A stretch of DNA of 64,000 nt from Chitinophaga niabensis (GTDB lineage: Bacteria > Bacteroidota > Bacteroidia > Chitinophagales > Chitinophagaceae): positions 811,001 through 875,000 of the forward strand of contig NZ_CP154260.1 in assembly GCF_039545795.1 (NCBI RefSeq), given 5' to 3'. The notes under the pieces are model-generated. The model was given only the letters and a program-made list of their open reading frames with translations, had not been told where the DNA came from and did not search any database. Each line of letters opens with the position of its first letter. Position 1 is the first letter of the stretch. The position numbers and the translations under genes are program-made. This document shows, one piece after another, positions 52,653 through 61,236 of this stretch.

Positions 52653-53471
52653 TTATGTAGCTGCCGGAACAGCCTGCAGGTCTGAAGATAACTGTGCCGG
52701 TTCATAGATCCCCGCCGCTATCTTTTCCACAAATATCTTCGGGAAAAATTTAGGCAGGAAGCCATTCAGCCTGTTGGTAAATCCGGGGATGATCTCCGCT
52801 TTTCCTGCAAATAACCCCTTCACCGCAATCTTAGCCACCTGCTCCGGCGTCATATTGAACCGCTCTGCAATACGCAGGGTTTTAAGCCCCATCCCGGCCC
52901 TGTTCACAAAATCAGTATCCGTACTGCCCGGTATCAGGCAACTCACGGAAACAGGGGATTGCCGCAATTCAAAACGGAGGCCCCGGGTGAAGGACAATAC
53001 AAATGCTTTGGACGCTGCATAGATGTTCAGAAAAGGCACCGTCTGAAAGGCAGTGGTACTCCCCACATTCAACAGGTATGATCTGGGAAAACTGCGAAGG
53101 ATGGGAATGAAGGTATGCGAAATAGAAACCTGCGCCCTGATGTTCACATCAATGATATTAAGCTGGTCTTTAACAGACAGTTCTTCAAACCGCCCGTTCA
53201 AACCATATCCTGCATTGTTCACCACCACACTCAGTTCCCTGTGATGGTCCGCCGTCCATACTTTTACCTGCTCTGCAGCATCTGGTTTGGACAGATCAAG
53301 ATGTAATACCTGCACCGGTACTTTGTATTGAACGATCAGTTCTGCCGCAGTGGTATTCACACCATGAGCATCAAGGTCTACCAGCAGCAACCCGTAATTC
53401 TTTGCAGCCAGTTCTGCTGCAATGGCTTTGCCAATTCCTTTGGCTGCGCCGGTTACTAAAGCGTAAGGCAT
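52653..53471 (-). CDS. Short-chain dehydrogenase/reductase
   Basis: 272 residues, classical SDR. The cofactor motif is VTGAAKGIGKAIAAELA with an aspartate after strand 2 (LLLVDLDAHG), which favours NAD(H); NNAGYG is present, the catalytic serine is in LLNVGSTTAFQ and the YxxxK is in YAASKAF. The C-terminal end resembles a fatty-acyl/ketoacyl reductase-like branch, with substrate unknown. It begins one base after the stop of the PhyH-type gene, so the two are translated from one transcript. Confidence 0.9.
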   Translation of the reverse strand: MPYALVTGAAKGIGKAIAAELAAKNYGLLLVDLDAHGVNTTAAELIVQYKVPVQVLHLDLSKPDAAEQVKVWTADHHRELSVVVNNAGYGLNGRFEELSVKDQLNIIDVNIRAQVSISHTFIPILRSFPRSYLLNVGSTTAFQTVPFLNIYAASKAFVLSFTRGLRFELRQSPVSVSCLIPGSTDTDFVNRAGMGLKTLRIAERFNMTPEQVAKIAVKGLFAGKAEIIPGFTNRLNGFLPKFFPKIFVEKIAAGIYEPAQLSSDLQAVPAAT

Positions 53472-53472
53472 A

Positions 53473-54351
53473 TTATAGTGAATTTAATTCCGGAATGTTT
53501 TTCTCTTTTGAACGGAAAGCAGCAATGCCAGTGTTCTTCAAAGAGCCAAGCTGTGCCAGCTTATGATAGAAGGGTGTTGGACTGTCCGCATGTTTAGGTT
53601 GATAAGCACCTGTGATAATAGGAATGTACATCACACGCCGGCGGCTTTTTTCTCCATAGAATGGTGATTGCTGCACCCTGTGCCATAATCTGCCATCATG
53701 GATAGTAAGGTCGCCTGCTTCAATATCAAAACCCACTTCTTTTTTATCAGGATCATTATCAATGAAGTATTTTTTCCTGAACAGTAAACGGAACAATCCC
53801 TGGTGATGTGTGCCGGGCAATACGCGCAGGCCGCCATTTTCTAAAGGGCAGTCATCTAAATGCAGCCCCACATTCAGCATCGGCATAATGCGGGAACCCA
53901 GGAAGAGATCACGCGGACTGTCTGTATGCCAGCCCAACTGTTTAAACTGACTTTCTTCCGTGTTCACATAATGGTTCACCACCAGGCCGTCTTTTTCATT
54001 TTCACCAATGCGCCCGTCATAGGGGGCCAGCAATTGTGTGAGTGCCCGCAGGCGTTTGTCTTTGAGGAAATTACTAAGGGTGTCGCTGTATTGCGAAGCA
54101 AAAGCAATACGCTGGATGAAAGGCGCTCCGGTTTCGTCCTGGCCAAATTTGAGAGGAATACCATTTACTTTTTTGATATCATATCGCAGTAACTGATCCT
54201 GTACATTCTCTGTTTCACGAATGAAACGTTGTACAGTATTCCTGTCTACAAAATTCTTGAATTGAATAATACCGTGTTTACGGAAATATTGCAGCTGCGG
54301 GTTAGTGATCGTTCCTTCGAAACGAAACACGGGTTGTTCTGTTTTGTTCAT
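53473..54351 (-). CDS. Phytanoyl-CoA dioxygenase (PhyH) family protein
   Basis: 292-residue Fe(II)/2-oxoglutarate dioxygenase. The iron-binding facial triad is visible as HxD in LGWHTDSPRDLF and the distal histidine in IHDGRLWHRV, with the 2-oxoglutarate-binding arginine in the following SRRRVMYIPI. The family includes the phosphonate hydroxylases PhnY and TmpA as well as many unrelated enzymes. The SDR gene follows immediately and a PhnZ-like HD gene is nearby in the opposite direction, so phosphonate oxidation is one possibility; lipid or secondary-metabolite hydroxylation is another. Confidence 0.87.
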   Translation of the reverse strand: MNKTEQPVFRFEGTITNPQLQYFRKHGIIQFKNFVDRNTVQRFIRETENVQDQLLRYDIKKVNGIPLKFGQDETGAPFIQRIAFASQYSDTLSNFLKDKRLRALTQLLAPYDGRIGENEKDGLVVNHYVNTEESQFKQLGWHTDSPRDLFLGSRIMPMLNVGLHLDDCPLENGGLRVLPGTHHQGLFRLLFRKKYFIDNDPDKKEVGFDIEAGDLTIHDGRLWHRVQQSPFYGEKSRRRVMYIPIITGAYQPKHADSPTPFYHKLAQLGSLKNTGIAAFRSKEKNIPELNSL

Positions 54352-54707
54352 GACAAAAATTTTGGGAAGTAATGATTGGTTATTATTGGTCCATAAGGAC
54401 TCCGTCCCGTTTTTATACCGGGAAATGGTTGGTGCAGCGGAAGATAAAATCTAAAACGGTGAGAATGTTGATGTTAGCATTTACAACAACAGCATGCACC
54501 GGAGCGCATGACAACAGAAAAAGTGAAGAGATCACTAAATACTTGGTGGTGGCAGGTTTCGAACGTTTCGGTTTGTACTTTCATGGTTGGATTTTTAATA
54601 GTCTACCAAACTTGTAGACAAATATAAATGGTAATATTCAATTCTTCAAAAAAAAGTTTTTTATTGCCTACATTTACAACATCGTTTTTAGGCTGCACGC
54701 AATTAAC
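54352..54707. other. 356-bp intergenic region with possible gene remnant and small palindrome
   Basis: Between the divergent PhyH and adhesin genes. A short plus-strand frame near 54464-54617 reads like the start of a lipoprotein (MLMLAFTTTACTGAHDNRKS) but stops after about 50 residues; it may be a decayed adaptor-protein gene or chance. GTCTAC at 54601-54606 and GTAGAC at 54614-54619 form a 6-bp palindrome with a 7-nt spacer, a possible operator with no linked regulator. Neither is secure. Confidence 0.3.
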
Positions 54708-57068
54708 ATGTTGAAATACAGTTCCCTTTACCTACTGATACTCCTGGCATTCACCCACCGGGCTTATTCTCAAGCTGCTTGTTCGACAATTGGTCAGACG
54801 CCTGCCACTGCATTTCCTGTATGCGGATCACAAACTTTTATACAACAATCCGTACCCATTTGTGGATATAGGGACGTACCAGGCCCTGCCTGTAACAACA
54901 CCGGAGATTTTCTTCATAAGGATAAAAATCCTTTCTGGTATAAGTTCACTTGTTACACAGAAGGTACACTTGGCTTTACCATCACACCCAATGATCTGCG
55001 TGAAGATTACGATTGGCAGATCTGGGATATTACTGGCCGTGATCCCAACGAAGTATACACCAACACGAATTTATATCTCACCATGAACTGGTCAGGGGAA
55101 AAAGGGCTTACCGGAGCATCCGCAGCAGGGAGATCATTGGATGTATGCGGAGGTCTTGGACAGGATCTGTTCAGTTCCATGGCCAGCTTAAAGAAAGGGC
55201 ATGAATACCTCTTGTTGATCAGTCATTTTTCAAATTCACAGAGCGGATATAAACTGAGTTTTGGCGGAGGTACTGCAGATATTACAGATCCTGTGCTGCC
55301 TGCATTGGTATCTTCAAAATATGATTGTGCGAATTTTGCAGTAGGCATAAAGTTATCCCGCAAAGTATTATGCAGTACACTGGATCCTGATGGAAGTGAT
55401 TTTACATTTGGCCCCGGAGGCCCAGCTATCAGGTCTGCAAAAGGCGTGACCTGTGCAAACGGATTTGATCTGGACTCTGTAATTCTTTACCTGGATAAAC
55501 CATTGGACCCCGGTGTATATACCATCATGGCGCAGGACGGAAAAGATGCCAATACTTTATTGAATGCATGCAGTAAACAATTGCCCGCAGGGGAAACAAC
55601 CGGCTTTACAGTAATAGCAGCACTGCCGGTAGGCATGGCAAAGATGAAAATATTACCCTGTGCGCCGGATCAGCTGGAACTTGAATTCCCGGATGATATC
55701 AGGTGTAGCGCTGTAGCAGCAGATGGCAGTGATTTTAGACTGAGTGGTCCTTCCGCTGTAAATATTACATCAGCCTCCACTACCTGTAATGCAAATGGCC
55801 TCACCCGCACGGTAATATTAAAACTGGATCAACGCATATTGGAGGCAGGTGATTATACCGTAACACTGGTAACTGGTACGGATGGTAATACCATTGCCAG
55901 CAATTGCCATGTGGAAACTTTGCCGGGAGGGGAAGCGTTGTTCAGTATCGCAGCGCAACCTCCGGTATTACTGAGAGGCATAGCATCCCCAGGTTGTGCA
56001 CCGGTAGCTGTGAAATTAGGTTTGAGTATACCGGTAAGATGTAGTTCTATTGCAGCAGATGGCAGTGATTTTATGATTAACGGGCCAATTCCAGTTACCA
56101 TCACCAACGCAACGGGCATCTGTAATGCCAATGGATTTACAGATACAGTGATCCTGAAATTTTCGGCGCCCATTTTCACCATGGGAAGTTTCCAGGTGCA
56201 AACAGCAACGGGTACAGATGGTAATACTTTACAGGGTGAGTGCTGGCAGGCAGCAGCCGTGGCACAGGCATCCGGTTTTAATACAGCCGATACCGTTAAT
56301 TCGGATTTTACTTTCTCCCTGCAGTTCAATTGCAAACTAACCACCGCAGGTTTTGTACATGATGGAAGCAATCATGTAAACAGCTGGAAATGGACCATGC
56401 CGGATGGAGAGATCCGCCGGGAGCAGCGGCCGGTGAAAGTGTTTGATAGTTTTGGTAACAAGCTGGTACAGCTGGAAGTATCCAATGGCGTATGCCATGC
56501 AAAAGTAGCTACCTCCATCCTGATCACCAGTGAGCTGGAAGCTGTTTTCTCTGTAGCGCCCGGTCCATATTGCCCTATGGAAATAGTAAAACCGGTGAAT
56601 GAAAGTACCGGGAATATACTAACCTGGGAATGGGATTATGGCAATGGTACAACCAGTATGGGGGAGCAGCCACTCTCCATGCGTTATTTCCCGCAATCAA
56701 AAGAACAGGATTACCGCATCCGCCTGATCGTTCGTAATAATGTGAACTGCAGGGATACAATGGACCGGTATATAAAAGCAGCACGCAGTTGTTACATTGA
56801 TGTGCCTTCTGCTTTCTCTCCTAACCACGATGGGCAGAATGATTATTTCTACCCGCTGAATGCTTACAAGGCGCAGGACTTAAAATTCCAGGTGTACAAC
56901 CGTTTGGGGCAACTGATGTTTGAGTCCGGGGACTGGCGGAAACGCTGGGATGGATGCCATAATGGTATACCGGTAGGAATGGGCACTTATGCCTGGATGC
57001 TGGAATATACGGATGGTGAAAGCGGAAAGAAAGTTTTCAGAAAAGGCACGGTTGTGCTCGTCAGATAA
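54708..57068 (+). CDS. Large secreted protein with PKD-like domain and type B T9SS tail (CHU_C)
   Basis: 786 residues. A signal peptide (ending near AYSQ) is followed by a beta-rich N-terminal domain (about 20-190), three similar Ig-like modules (about 200-500) marked by repeats of DGSDF and TDGNT patterns, a PKD-like domain (about 610-690, LTWEWDYGNGTTSMGEQP) and the gliding-motility-type C-terminal domain (about 700-786) with IDVPSAFSPNHDGQNDYFYP and a terminal RKGTVVLVR. This tail directs type IX secretion and surface attachment. Likely a surface adhesin or structural protein. Confidence 0.87.
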   Translation: MLKYSSLYLLILLAFTHRAYSQAACSTIGQTPATAFPVCGSQTFIQQSVPICGYRDVPGPACNNTGDFLHKDKNPFWYKFTCYTEGTLGFTITPNDLREDYDWQIWDITGRDPNEVYTNTNLYLTMNWSGEKGLTGASAAGRSLDVCGGLGQDLFSSMASLKKGHEYLLLISHFSNSQSGYKLSFGGGTADITDPVLPALVSSKYDCANFAVGIKLSRKVLCSTLDPDGSDFTFGPGGPAIRSAKGVTCANGFDLDSVILYLDKPLDPGVYTIMAQDGKDANTLLNACSKQLPAGETTGFTVIAALPVGMAKMKILPCAPDQLELEFPDDIRCSAVAADGSDFRLSGPSAVNITSASTTCNANGLTRTVILKLDQRILEAGDYTVTLVTGTDGNTIASNCHVETLPGGEALFSIAAQPPVLLRGIASPGCAPVAVKLGLSIPVRCSSIAADGSDFMINGPIPVTITNATGICNANGFTDTVILKFSAPIFTMGSFQVQTATGTDGNTLQGECWQAAAVAQASGFNTADTVNSDFTFSLQFNCKLTTAGFVHDGSNHVNSWKWTMPDGEIRREQRPVKVFDSFGNKLVQLEVSNGVCHAKVATSILITSELEAVFSVAPGPYCPMEIVKPVNESTGNILTWEWDYGNGTTSMGEQPLSMRYFPQSKEQDYRIRLIVRNNVNCRDTMDRYIKAARSCYIDVPSAFSPNHDGQNDYFYPLNAYKAQDLKFQVYNRLGQLMFESGDWRKRWDGCHNGIPVGMGTYAWMLEYTDGESGKKVFRKGTVVLVR

Positions 57069-57085
57069 ATGCCTAACTTGGTTGT

Positions 57086-57970
57086 ATGAATTACCATACA
57101 TTAGGCAAGTCTTCTTTAAAGATCAGTGAGGTATCCTTCGGCTGCATGTCTCTCCCTGCTGAAGATGGCGGGAAATTGATCCGCCAGGCAATAGACCTGG
57201 GTATTAACTATTTTGATACGGCGGACCTGTATGATAAAGGTGCCAATGAAAGCCTGCTCGGGAAAGCATTGGAAGGCAAAAGGGAAAAAGTGATCATAGC
57301 CAGTAAAGTGGGCAACCAGTGGCGGGAAGATGGCAGTGGCTGGGATTGGAATCCCCGGAAGGAATACATCTTATCAGCAGTAGAAGGCAGCCTGCAACGC
57401 CTGAAAACAGATTACATTGATCTGTACCAACTGCATGGCGGAACCATAGAAGACCCTATCGATGAAACCATAGAAGCATTTGAACGTTTAAAGGAACAGG
57501 GAAAGATCCGTTACTATGGTATTTCTTCTATTCGCCCTAACGTGATCAGGGAGTATATCATACGCTCCAATATAGTAAGTGTAATGATGCAATACAGTTT
57601 GCTGGACCGCAGGCCGGAGATCAGTTGCCTGCCCCTGCTGGAAAAACACAACATTGGCGTACTGGCCAGGGGGAGTGTGGCAAAAGGATTACTGATCAAC
57701 AAACCTGCTGCGCCTTACCTGAGTTATACAACGGAAGAAGTGCAGCGGGCAAAAGAAGCAATAGCCGCGGTTTCCGGCTCAAAGCGCCTGCCTTCCCAGT
57801 CAGCTGTAAAATATGTGCTGATGCATTCCGCTGTAACTTCTGCTGTAGTTGGTATCCGTATGCAGGAACAGCTGGAAGAAGCTGTTGCAAATGTGCCGCG
57901 GCTGAATGCATCAGAATACGAGCAACTCACAGCTGCTGTACCCGTAAAGGATTATACAGAACACCTGTGA
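57086..57970 (+). CDS. Aldo/keto reductase
   Basis: 294-residue NADPH-dependent TIM-barrel reductase. The catalytic tetrad is visible: Asp in NYFDTADLYDKGANES with Tyr, Lys in VIIASKVGNQ, and His in DLYQLHGG; the NADP site is near SAVKYVLMHSAVTSAVVGIR. It resembles the YghZ/oxidoreductase group acting on sugars or carbonyls, with substrate unknown. It starts 17 bp after the adhesin gene. Its final codons and stop are the first unit of a 30-bp triple repeat shared with the convergent gene. Confidence 0.92.
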   Translation: MNYHTLGKSSLKISEVSFGCMSLPAEDGGKLIRQAIDLGINYFDTADLYDKGANESLLGKALEGKREKVIIASKVGNQWREDGSGWDWNPRKEYILSAVEGSLQRLKTDYIDLYQLHGGTIEDPIDETIEAFERLKEQGKIRYYGISSIRPNVIREYIIRSNIVSVMMQYSLLDRRPEISCLPLLEKHNIGVLARGSVAKGLLINKPAAPYLSYTTEEVQRAKEAIAAVSGSKRLPSQSAVKYVLMHSAVTSAVVGIRMQEQLEEAVANVPRLNASEYEQLTAAVPVKDYTEHL

Positions 57971-58040
57971 TCAGTTCTTTATAATGCAGAACATCTGTGA
58001 CTAATTCTTTATTACACAGAACACCTGTGATCAGTTCTTT
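57951..58040. repeat. Three tandem 30-bp units spanning two convergent stop codons
   Basis: Units at 57951, 57981 and 58011, each exactly 30 bp. Each unit reads as (A)TTATACAGA-like 10 bases, ACA(C/T)CTGTGA, then TCAGTTCTTT or CTAATTCTTT. The first unit contains the aldo/keto reductase 3' end and its TGA; the last contains the lipoprotein gene's terminal codons and its TGA on the minus strand. In the middle unit the minus-strand stop has changed to TAG, and both triplets remain stops. The two genes would have had directly adjacent stops (TGATCA) before the triplication. Confidence 0.95.
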
Positions 58041-58666
58041 AAAATTCCCTGTTTCTCCAGCTCCTTCACCATCGCAGCAGTATAACTCTTAGAGAAATCA
58101 TCCACGCTGTTGGGGTTCATGGTAGAAGACTGGACGGAAAATAAGAGTGCTTCCGATTGGGCATCATACACATTGCTCTCCATCACATAGGTTTTATCCG
58201 TAGTGTAATAACCGGGATCATACATCATGGGAGACCAATAGGAGTAATATCCCCAGAAGCTGCCGTACCAGCCATAACGCGGGTAAGGAGCATACCTGCC
58301 GGAACCGGGTACATACCGTGTTTCGCTTTCCTTGTCGAGCAGGGTAACAGTAAAGATGGCGTCACATCCCTCTTGCTGTATTTTGTTCAACATGGCTGTT
58401 TTGTCTGATGGATTTTCTTTACTGAAATTGGGAGGAAACGCATCAATACTTTTAACCACCTTGTATCCTTTTGCCGTGGCGGCATTCGCAAGGTTGTTTT
58501 CAATAGCTCTTTTTGCATTCACATTATTTACCAGTGCTGCAATGAAAATGCTCTTGTAAGTTTTGGTGGGCGCTGCATCGGTTTTCCAGAAATTAGTAAC
58601 GTAAGTAGGGGTGCTGCAGGAAAAGAGCGCAGCGAACAATAACAATAAGCAGGTGGCCTTCTTCAT
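58031..58666 (-). CDS. Lipoprotein, DUF4136-like, unknown function
   Basis: 211 residues from the ATG at 58666, which gives a lipoprotein signal (MKKATCLLLLFAALFSC); a longer in-frame extension is rejected. The design recalls the DUF4136 lipoprotein at 20697: an early KTYKSIFIAALV strand, a helix (AKRAIENNLANAATAKGYK), a central aromatic/glycine/proline segment (RYAPYPRYGWYGSFWGYYSY) and a final helix (VDDFSKSYTAAMVKELEKQG). It is convergent with the aldo/keto reductase gene, with a 30-bp repeat at the junction. Confidence 0.8.
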   Translation of the reverse strand: MKKATCLLLLFAALFSCSTPTYVTNFWKTDAAPTKTYKSIFIAALVNNVNAKRAIENNLANAATAKGYKVVKSIDAFPPNFSKENPSDKTAMLNKIQQEGCDAIFTVTLLDKESETRYVPGSGRYAPYPRYGWYGSFWGYYSYWSPMMYDPGYYTTDKTYVMESNVYDAQSEALLFSVQSSTMNPNSVDDFSKSYTAAMVKELEKQGILKN

Positions 58667-58827
58667 AGCATAACAGTTTAATAAACAACGTACTTGTCTT
58701 GTGATTTGTTCATAATCGAACAAGTGCTGTATCAAAAGCGGACACTGCTGTTTTATAATAAATTGATTTCCAGTATCTCCGCATCATGGTATTTTATTTG
58801 ACGATCATCATCTCATAACCTGAATCT

Positions 58828-61236
58828 ATGTTTCGCAACTACCTCCGCATTGCCTGGCGCAACCTTTTAAAGAACAAAACGTTTTCTTTTATCAACATCA
58901 CCGGCCTTGCCATTGGTATGGCTTCGTGTATAATGATCATGTTGTTCGTAACTTATGAAAGGGATTTTGATGGACAACATACAAAGAACATCTACAGGTT
59001 ATGTGAAGTGCAGAAATTTGAAGGGATGGTAGCCCCGCAGAATGTTGCGTTGAGTATGTACCCTATGGCTACTGCACTGAAGCGTGAGTATCCTGAAGTG
59101 AAGAACTTTACCAGGGCACAACCACTCAGCAATGTAGATCTGAACTACGGAGAGAAAAGGATATTTATAAAAACAGCGCTCCTGGTAGATTCTACTTTTC
59201 TGCAGCTGTTTGATTTCAAACTCACGGCAGGAGATAAGAATACAGCATTAATGAAACCAGGCAATATTATCCTTTCGGAAGAAACGGCTAAAAAAATGTT
59301 TGGGGAAGAAGATCCTATCGGTAAGATCATTGTGAAGAATATAGGGGATACAATTCCTTTATACGTAACCGGTGTTGTAAAAGTACCTGCCGCTTCTCAT
59401 ATGCAATTTGAAGCGCTGGTGTCTCTGAATACACGTTATAACCCAAGATGGGAACAGAACTGGGGAGGCAACTGGCTGACCACTTACCTGGAATTAACGC
59501 CGAACGCCAATATTGCCGGGCTCACCAATAAGTTTCCTGCATTCCTGAAGAAATACATGGCAGAAGACGACAGGTGGAAGAGATATGAACTATTCCTGCA
59601 ACCCTTGAAAGACGTGCATGCCAGTTCTACGAATATCACACACGACTATATCAATTTCCAGAAATTCGATAAACGGTATACTTACATCTTCTTTATCATT
59701 GGTGTGATGATCCTGATCATTGCCTGCATCAATTTCATGAACCTCTCTACAGCACGGTCTGCCGAAAGGGCAAAAGAAGTAGGCATCCGCAAATCGATCG
59801 GCGCGCATCGCTCACAGTTAGCCTGGCAGTTCATCGGAGAATCTGTGATGTTATCATTCATCGCATTGATCTTTGCTGTAGGAATAGTGATGCTCACATT
59901 GCCATACGTGTCTGATTTCAGCGAACGGGCATTACACTTTCCGCTATTCACCAATCCCAAAGTATTTAGCCTGGTAATAGGCGGTACGTTATTGTTAGGC
60001 ATATTAGCCGGTTTGTACCCTGCAGGATATCTCTCTTCCTTTGAACCTGTGAAAGTATTGAAGGGCTCCATGCAATCCGGCAGGAACAAGGGCAACCTGC
60101 GGAATGCATTAGTAGTGGTACAGTTCACGGCGGCGGTGTTCCTTATCATTGCCACTGTATTTGCACTGAAGCAATTGCATTTCATGCAAACGAAAGATCG
60201 TGGCTTTAACGGAGATCAGGTATTACTGCTGAAACTGGATAGTGAAACAAATGGTAAATACGAAGTGATGAAGCAGGAGCTGTTGGGCAATTCGCTGATC
60301 TCTGCCGTATCTGCTTCCCAGCAAAGATTGGGAGCTAATATTCACCAGGGCGGCGTAACATTTCATGGAGAAGGCCCTGCACGTAACTTAGCTACTTCTG
60401 GTGTAGTGGTAGATAAGGATTTCATCAGGTTATATAAGATCCCGCTTGTAGCCGGTGAAGATTTTTCAAAGGATGTGGCCAATAATGCCAAAGAGTATAT
60501 CATCAATGAAACACTAGCCAAAGAATTGCTGAAGGAAGAAAAGAAAGGCGCTACCATGGAATCCCTTGTAGGCAAAATGTTCGGATATGGCGGCATGGAC
60601 TCTTCCGGCAGGATCGTAGGGGTTGCGAAAGACTTCAATTTTAATACCCTCCACCATAAGATAGAAACCCTGATGATGTTCAATCAGAAAGACTGGGGTT
60701 ACAGCGAAATGGCCATCCGCATCAATGCTAATAAGGTCAAAGAATCCATGGCTTTTGTGGAAGCCACCTGGAACAAACACGTGACAGGGCATCCTTTCGA
60801 TCCCTATTTCCTGGATCAGCACTTTGCCAAGATCTATCAGTCTGATAAACAGGTCAGTACCGTGGTATTGATCCTCGCCCTGCTGGCTATTGTTATTTCC
60901 TGCCTTGGTTTATTCGGCCTGGCATCCCATGCTGCGGAGAGAAGGCTGAAAGAGATAGGCATCCGCAAAGTACTGGGCGCTACAGTACAGAATATCGTAG
61001 CGATGATCAGCAAAGACTTTGTGAAGCTGGTGATCATTGCTAACCTCATTGCCTGGCCAATTGCCTGGTATGCCGTGTACACCTGGCTGAACGATTTTGC
61101 TTACCGTATCAGCATCAGCTGGTGGGTTTTTGGTATAGCCGGTATCATTGCAGTTGTGATTGCATTGGCAACGGTGAGTTACCAGGCCATCAGGGCGGGT
61201 TATAGTAACCCCGTAAAAAGCCTGAAACTGGATTAA
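58828..61236 (+). CDS. ABC transporter permease, MacB/FtsX type
   Basis: 802 residues. The start FRNYLRIAWRNLLKNKTFSF and first helix (about 20-43) lead to a periplasmic MacB_PCD domain (about 45-240). An FtsX domain (helices about 290-310, 345-365, 382-400) with ERAKEVGIRKSIGAHRSQL is followed by a second periplasmic region and a second FtsX domain (helices about 680-700, 735-755, 770-790) with ERRLKEIGIRKVLGATVQNI. This duplicated form is abundant in Bacteroidota and is usually paired with a separate ATPase, absent here. Likely roles are peptide or lipid export or stress response. Its stop overlaps the convergent lacI-type gene's stop (TTAA). Confidence 0.92.
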   Translation: MFRNYLRIAWRNLLKNKTFSFINITGLAIGMASCIMIMLFVTYERDFDGQHTKNIYRLCEVQKFEGMVAPQNVALSMYPMATALKREYPEVKNFTRAQPLSNVDLNYGEKRIFIKTALLVDSTFLQLFDFKLTAGDKNTALMKPGNIILSEETAKKMFGEEDPIGKIIVKNIGDTIPLYVTGVVKVPAASHMQFEALVSLNTRYNPRWEQNWGGNWLTTYLELTPNANIAGLTNKFPAFLKKYMAEDDRWKRYELFLQPLKDVHASSTNITHDYINFQKFDKRYTYIFFIIGVMILIIACINFMNLSTARSAERAKEVGIRKSIGAHRSQLAWQFIGESVMLSFIALIFAVGIVMLTLPYVSDFSERALHFPLFTNPKVFSLVIGGTLLLGILAGLYPAGYLSSFEPVKVLKGSMQSGRNKGNLRNALVVVQFTAAVFLIIATVFALKQLHFMQTKDRGFNGDQVLLLKLDSETNGKYEVMKQELLGNSLISAVSASQQRLGANIHQGGVTFHGEGPARNLATSGVVVDKDFIRLYKIPLVAGEDFSKDVANNAKEYIINETLAKELLKEEKKGATMESLVGKMFGYGGMDSSGRIVGVAKDFNFNTLHHKIETLMMFNQKDWGYSEMAIRINANKVKESMAFVEATWNKHVTGHPFDPYFLDQHFAKIYQSDKQVSTVVLILALLAIVISCLGLFGLASHAAERRLKEIGIRKVLGATVQNIVAMISKDFVKLVIIANLIAWPIAWYAVYTWLNDFAYRISISWWVFGIAGIIAVVIALATVSYQAIRAGYSNPVKSLKLD

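Noticed and set aside
54372..54617. 81-residue plus-strand frame as a real gene
   Set aside because: No family resemblance over its length, no promoter or conserved start; kept only as a possible remnant.
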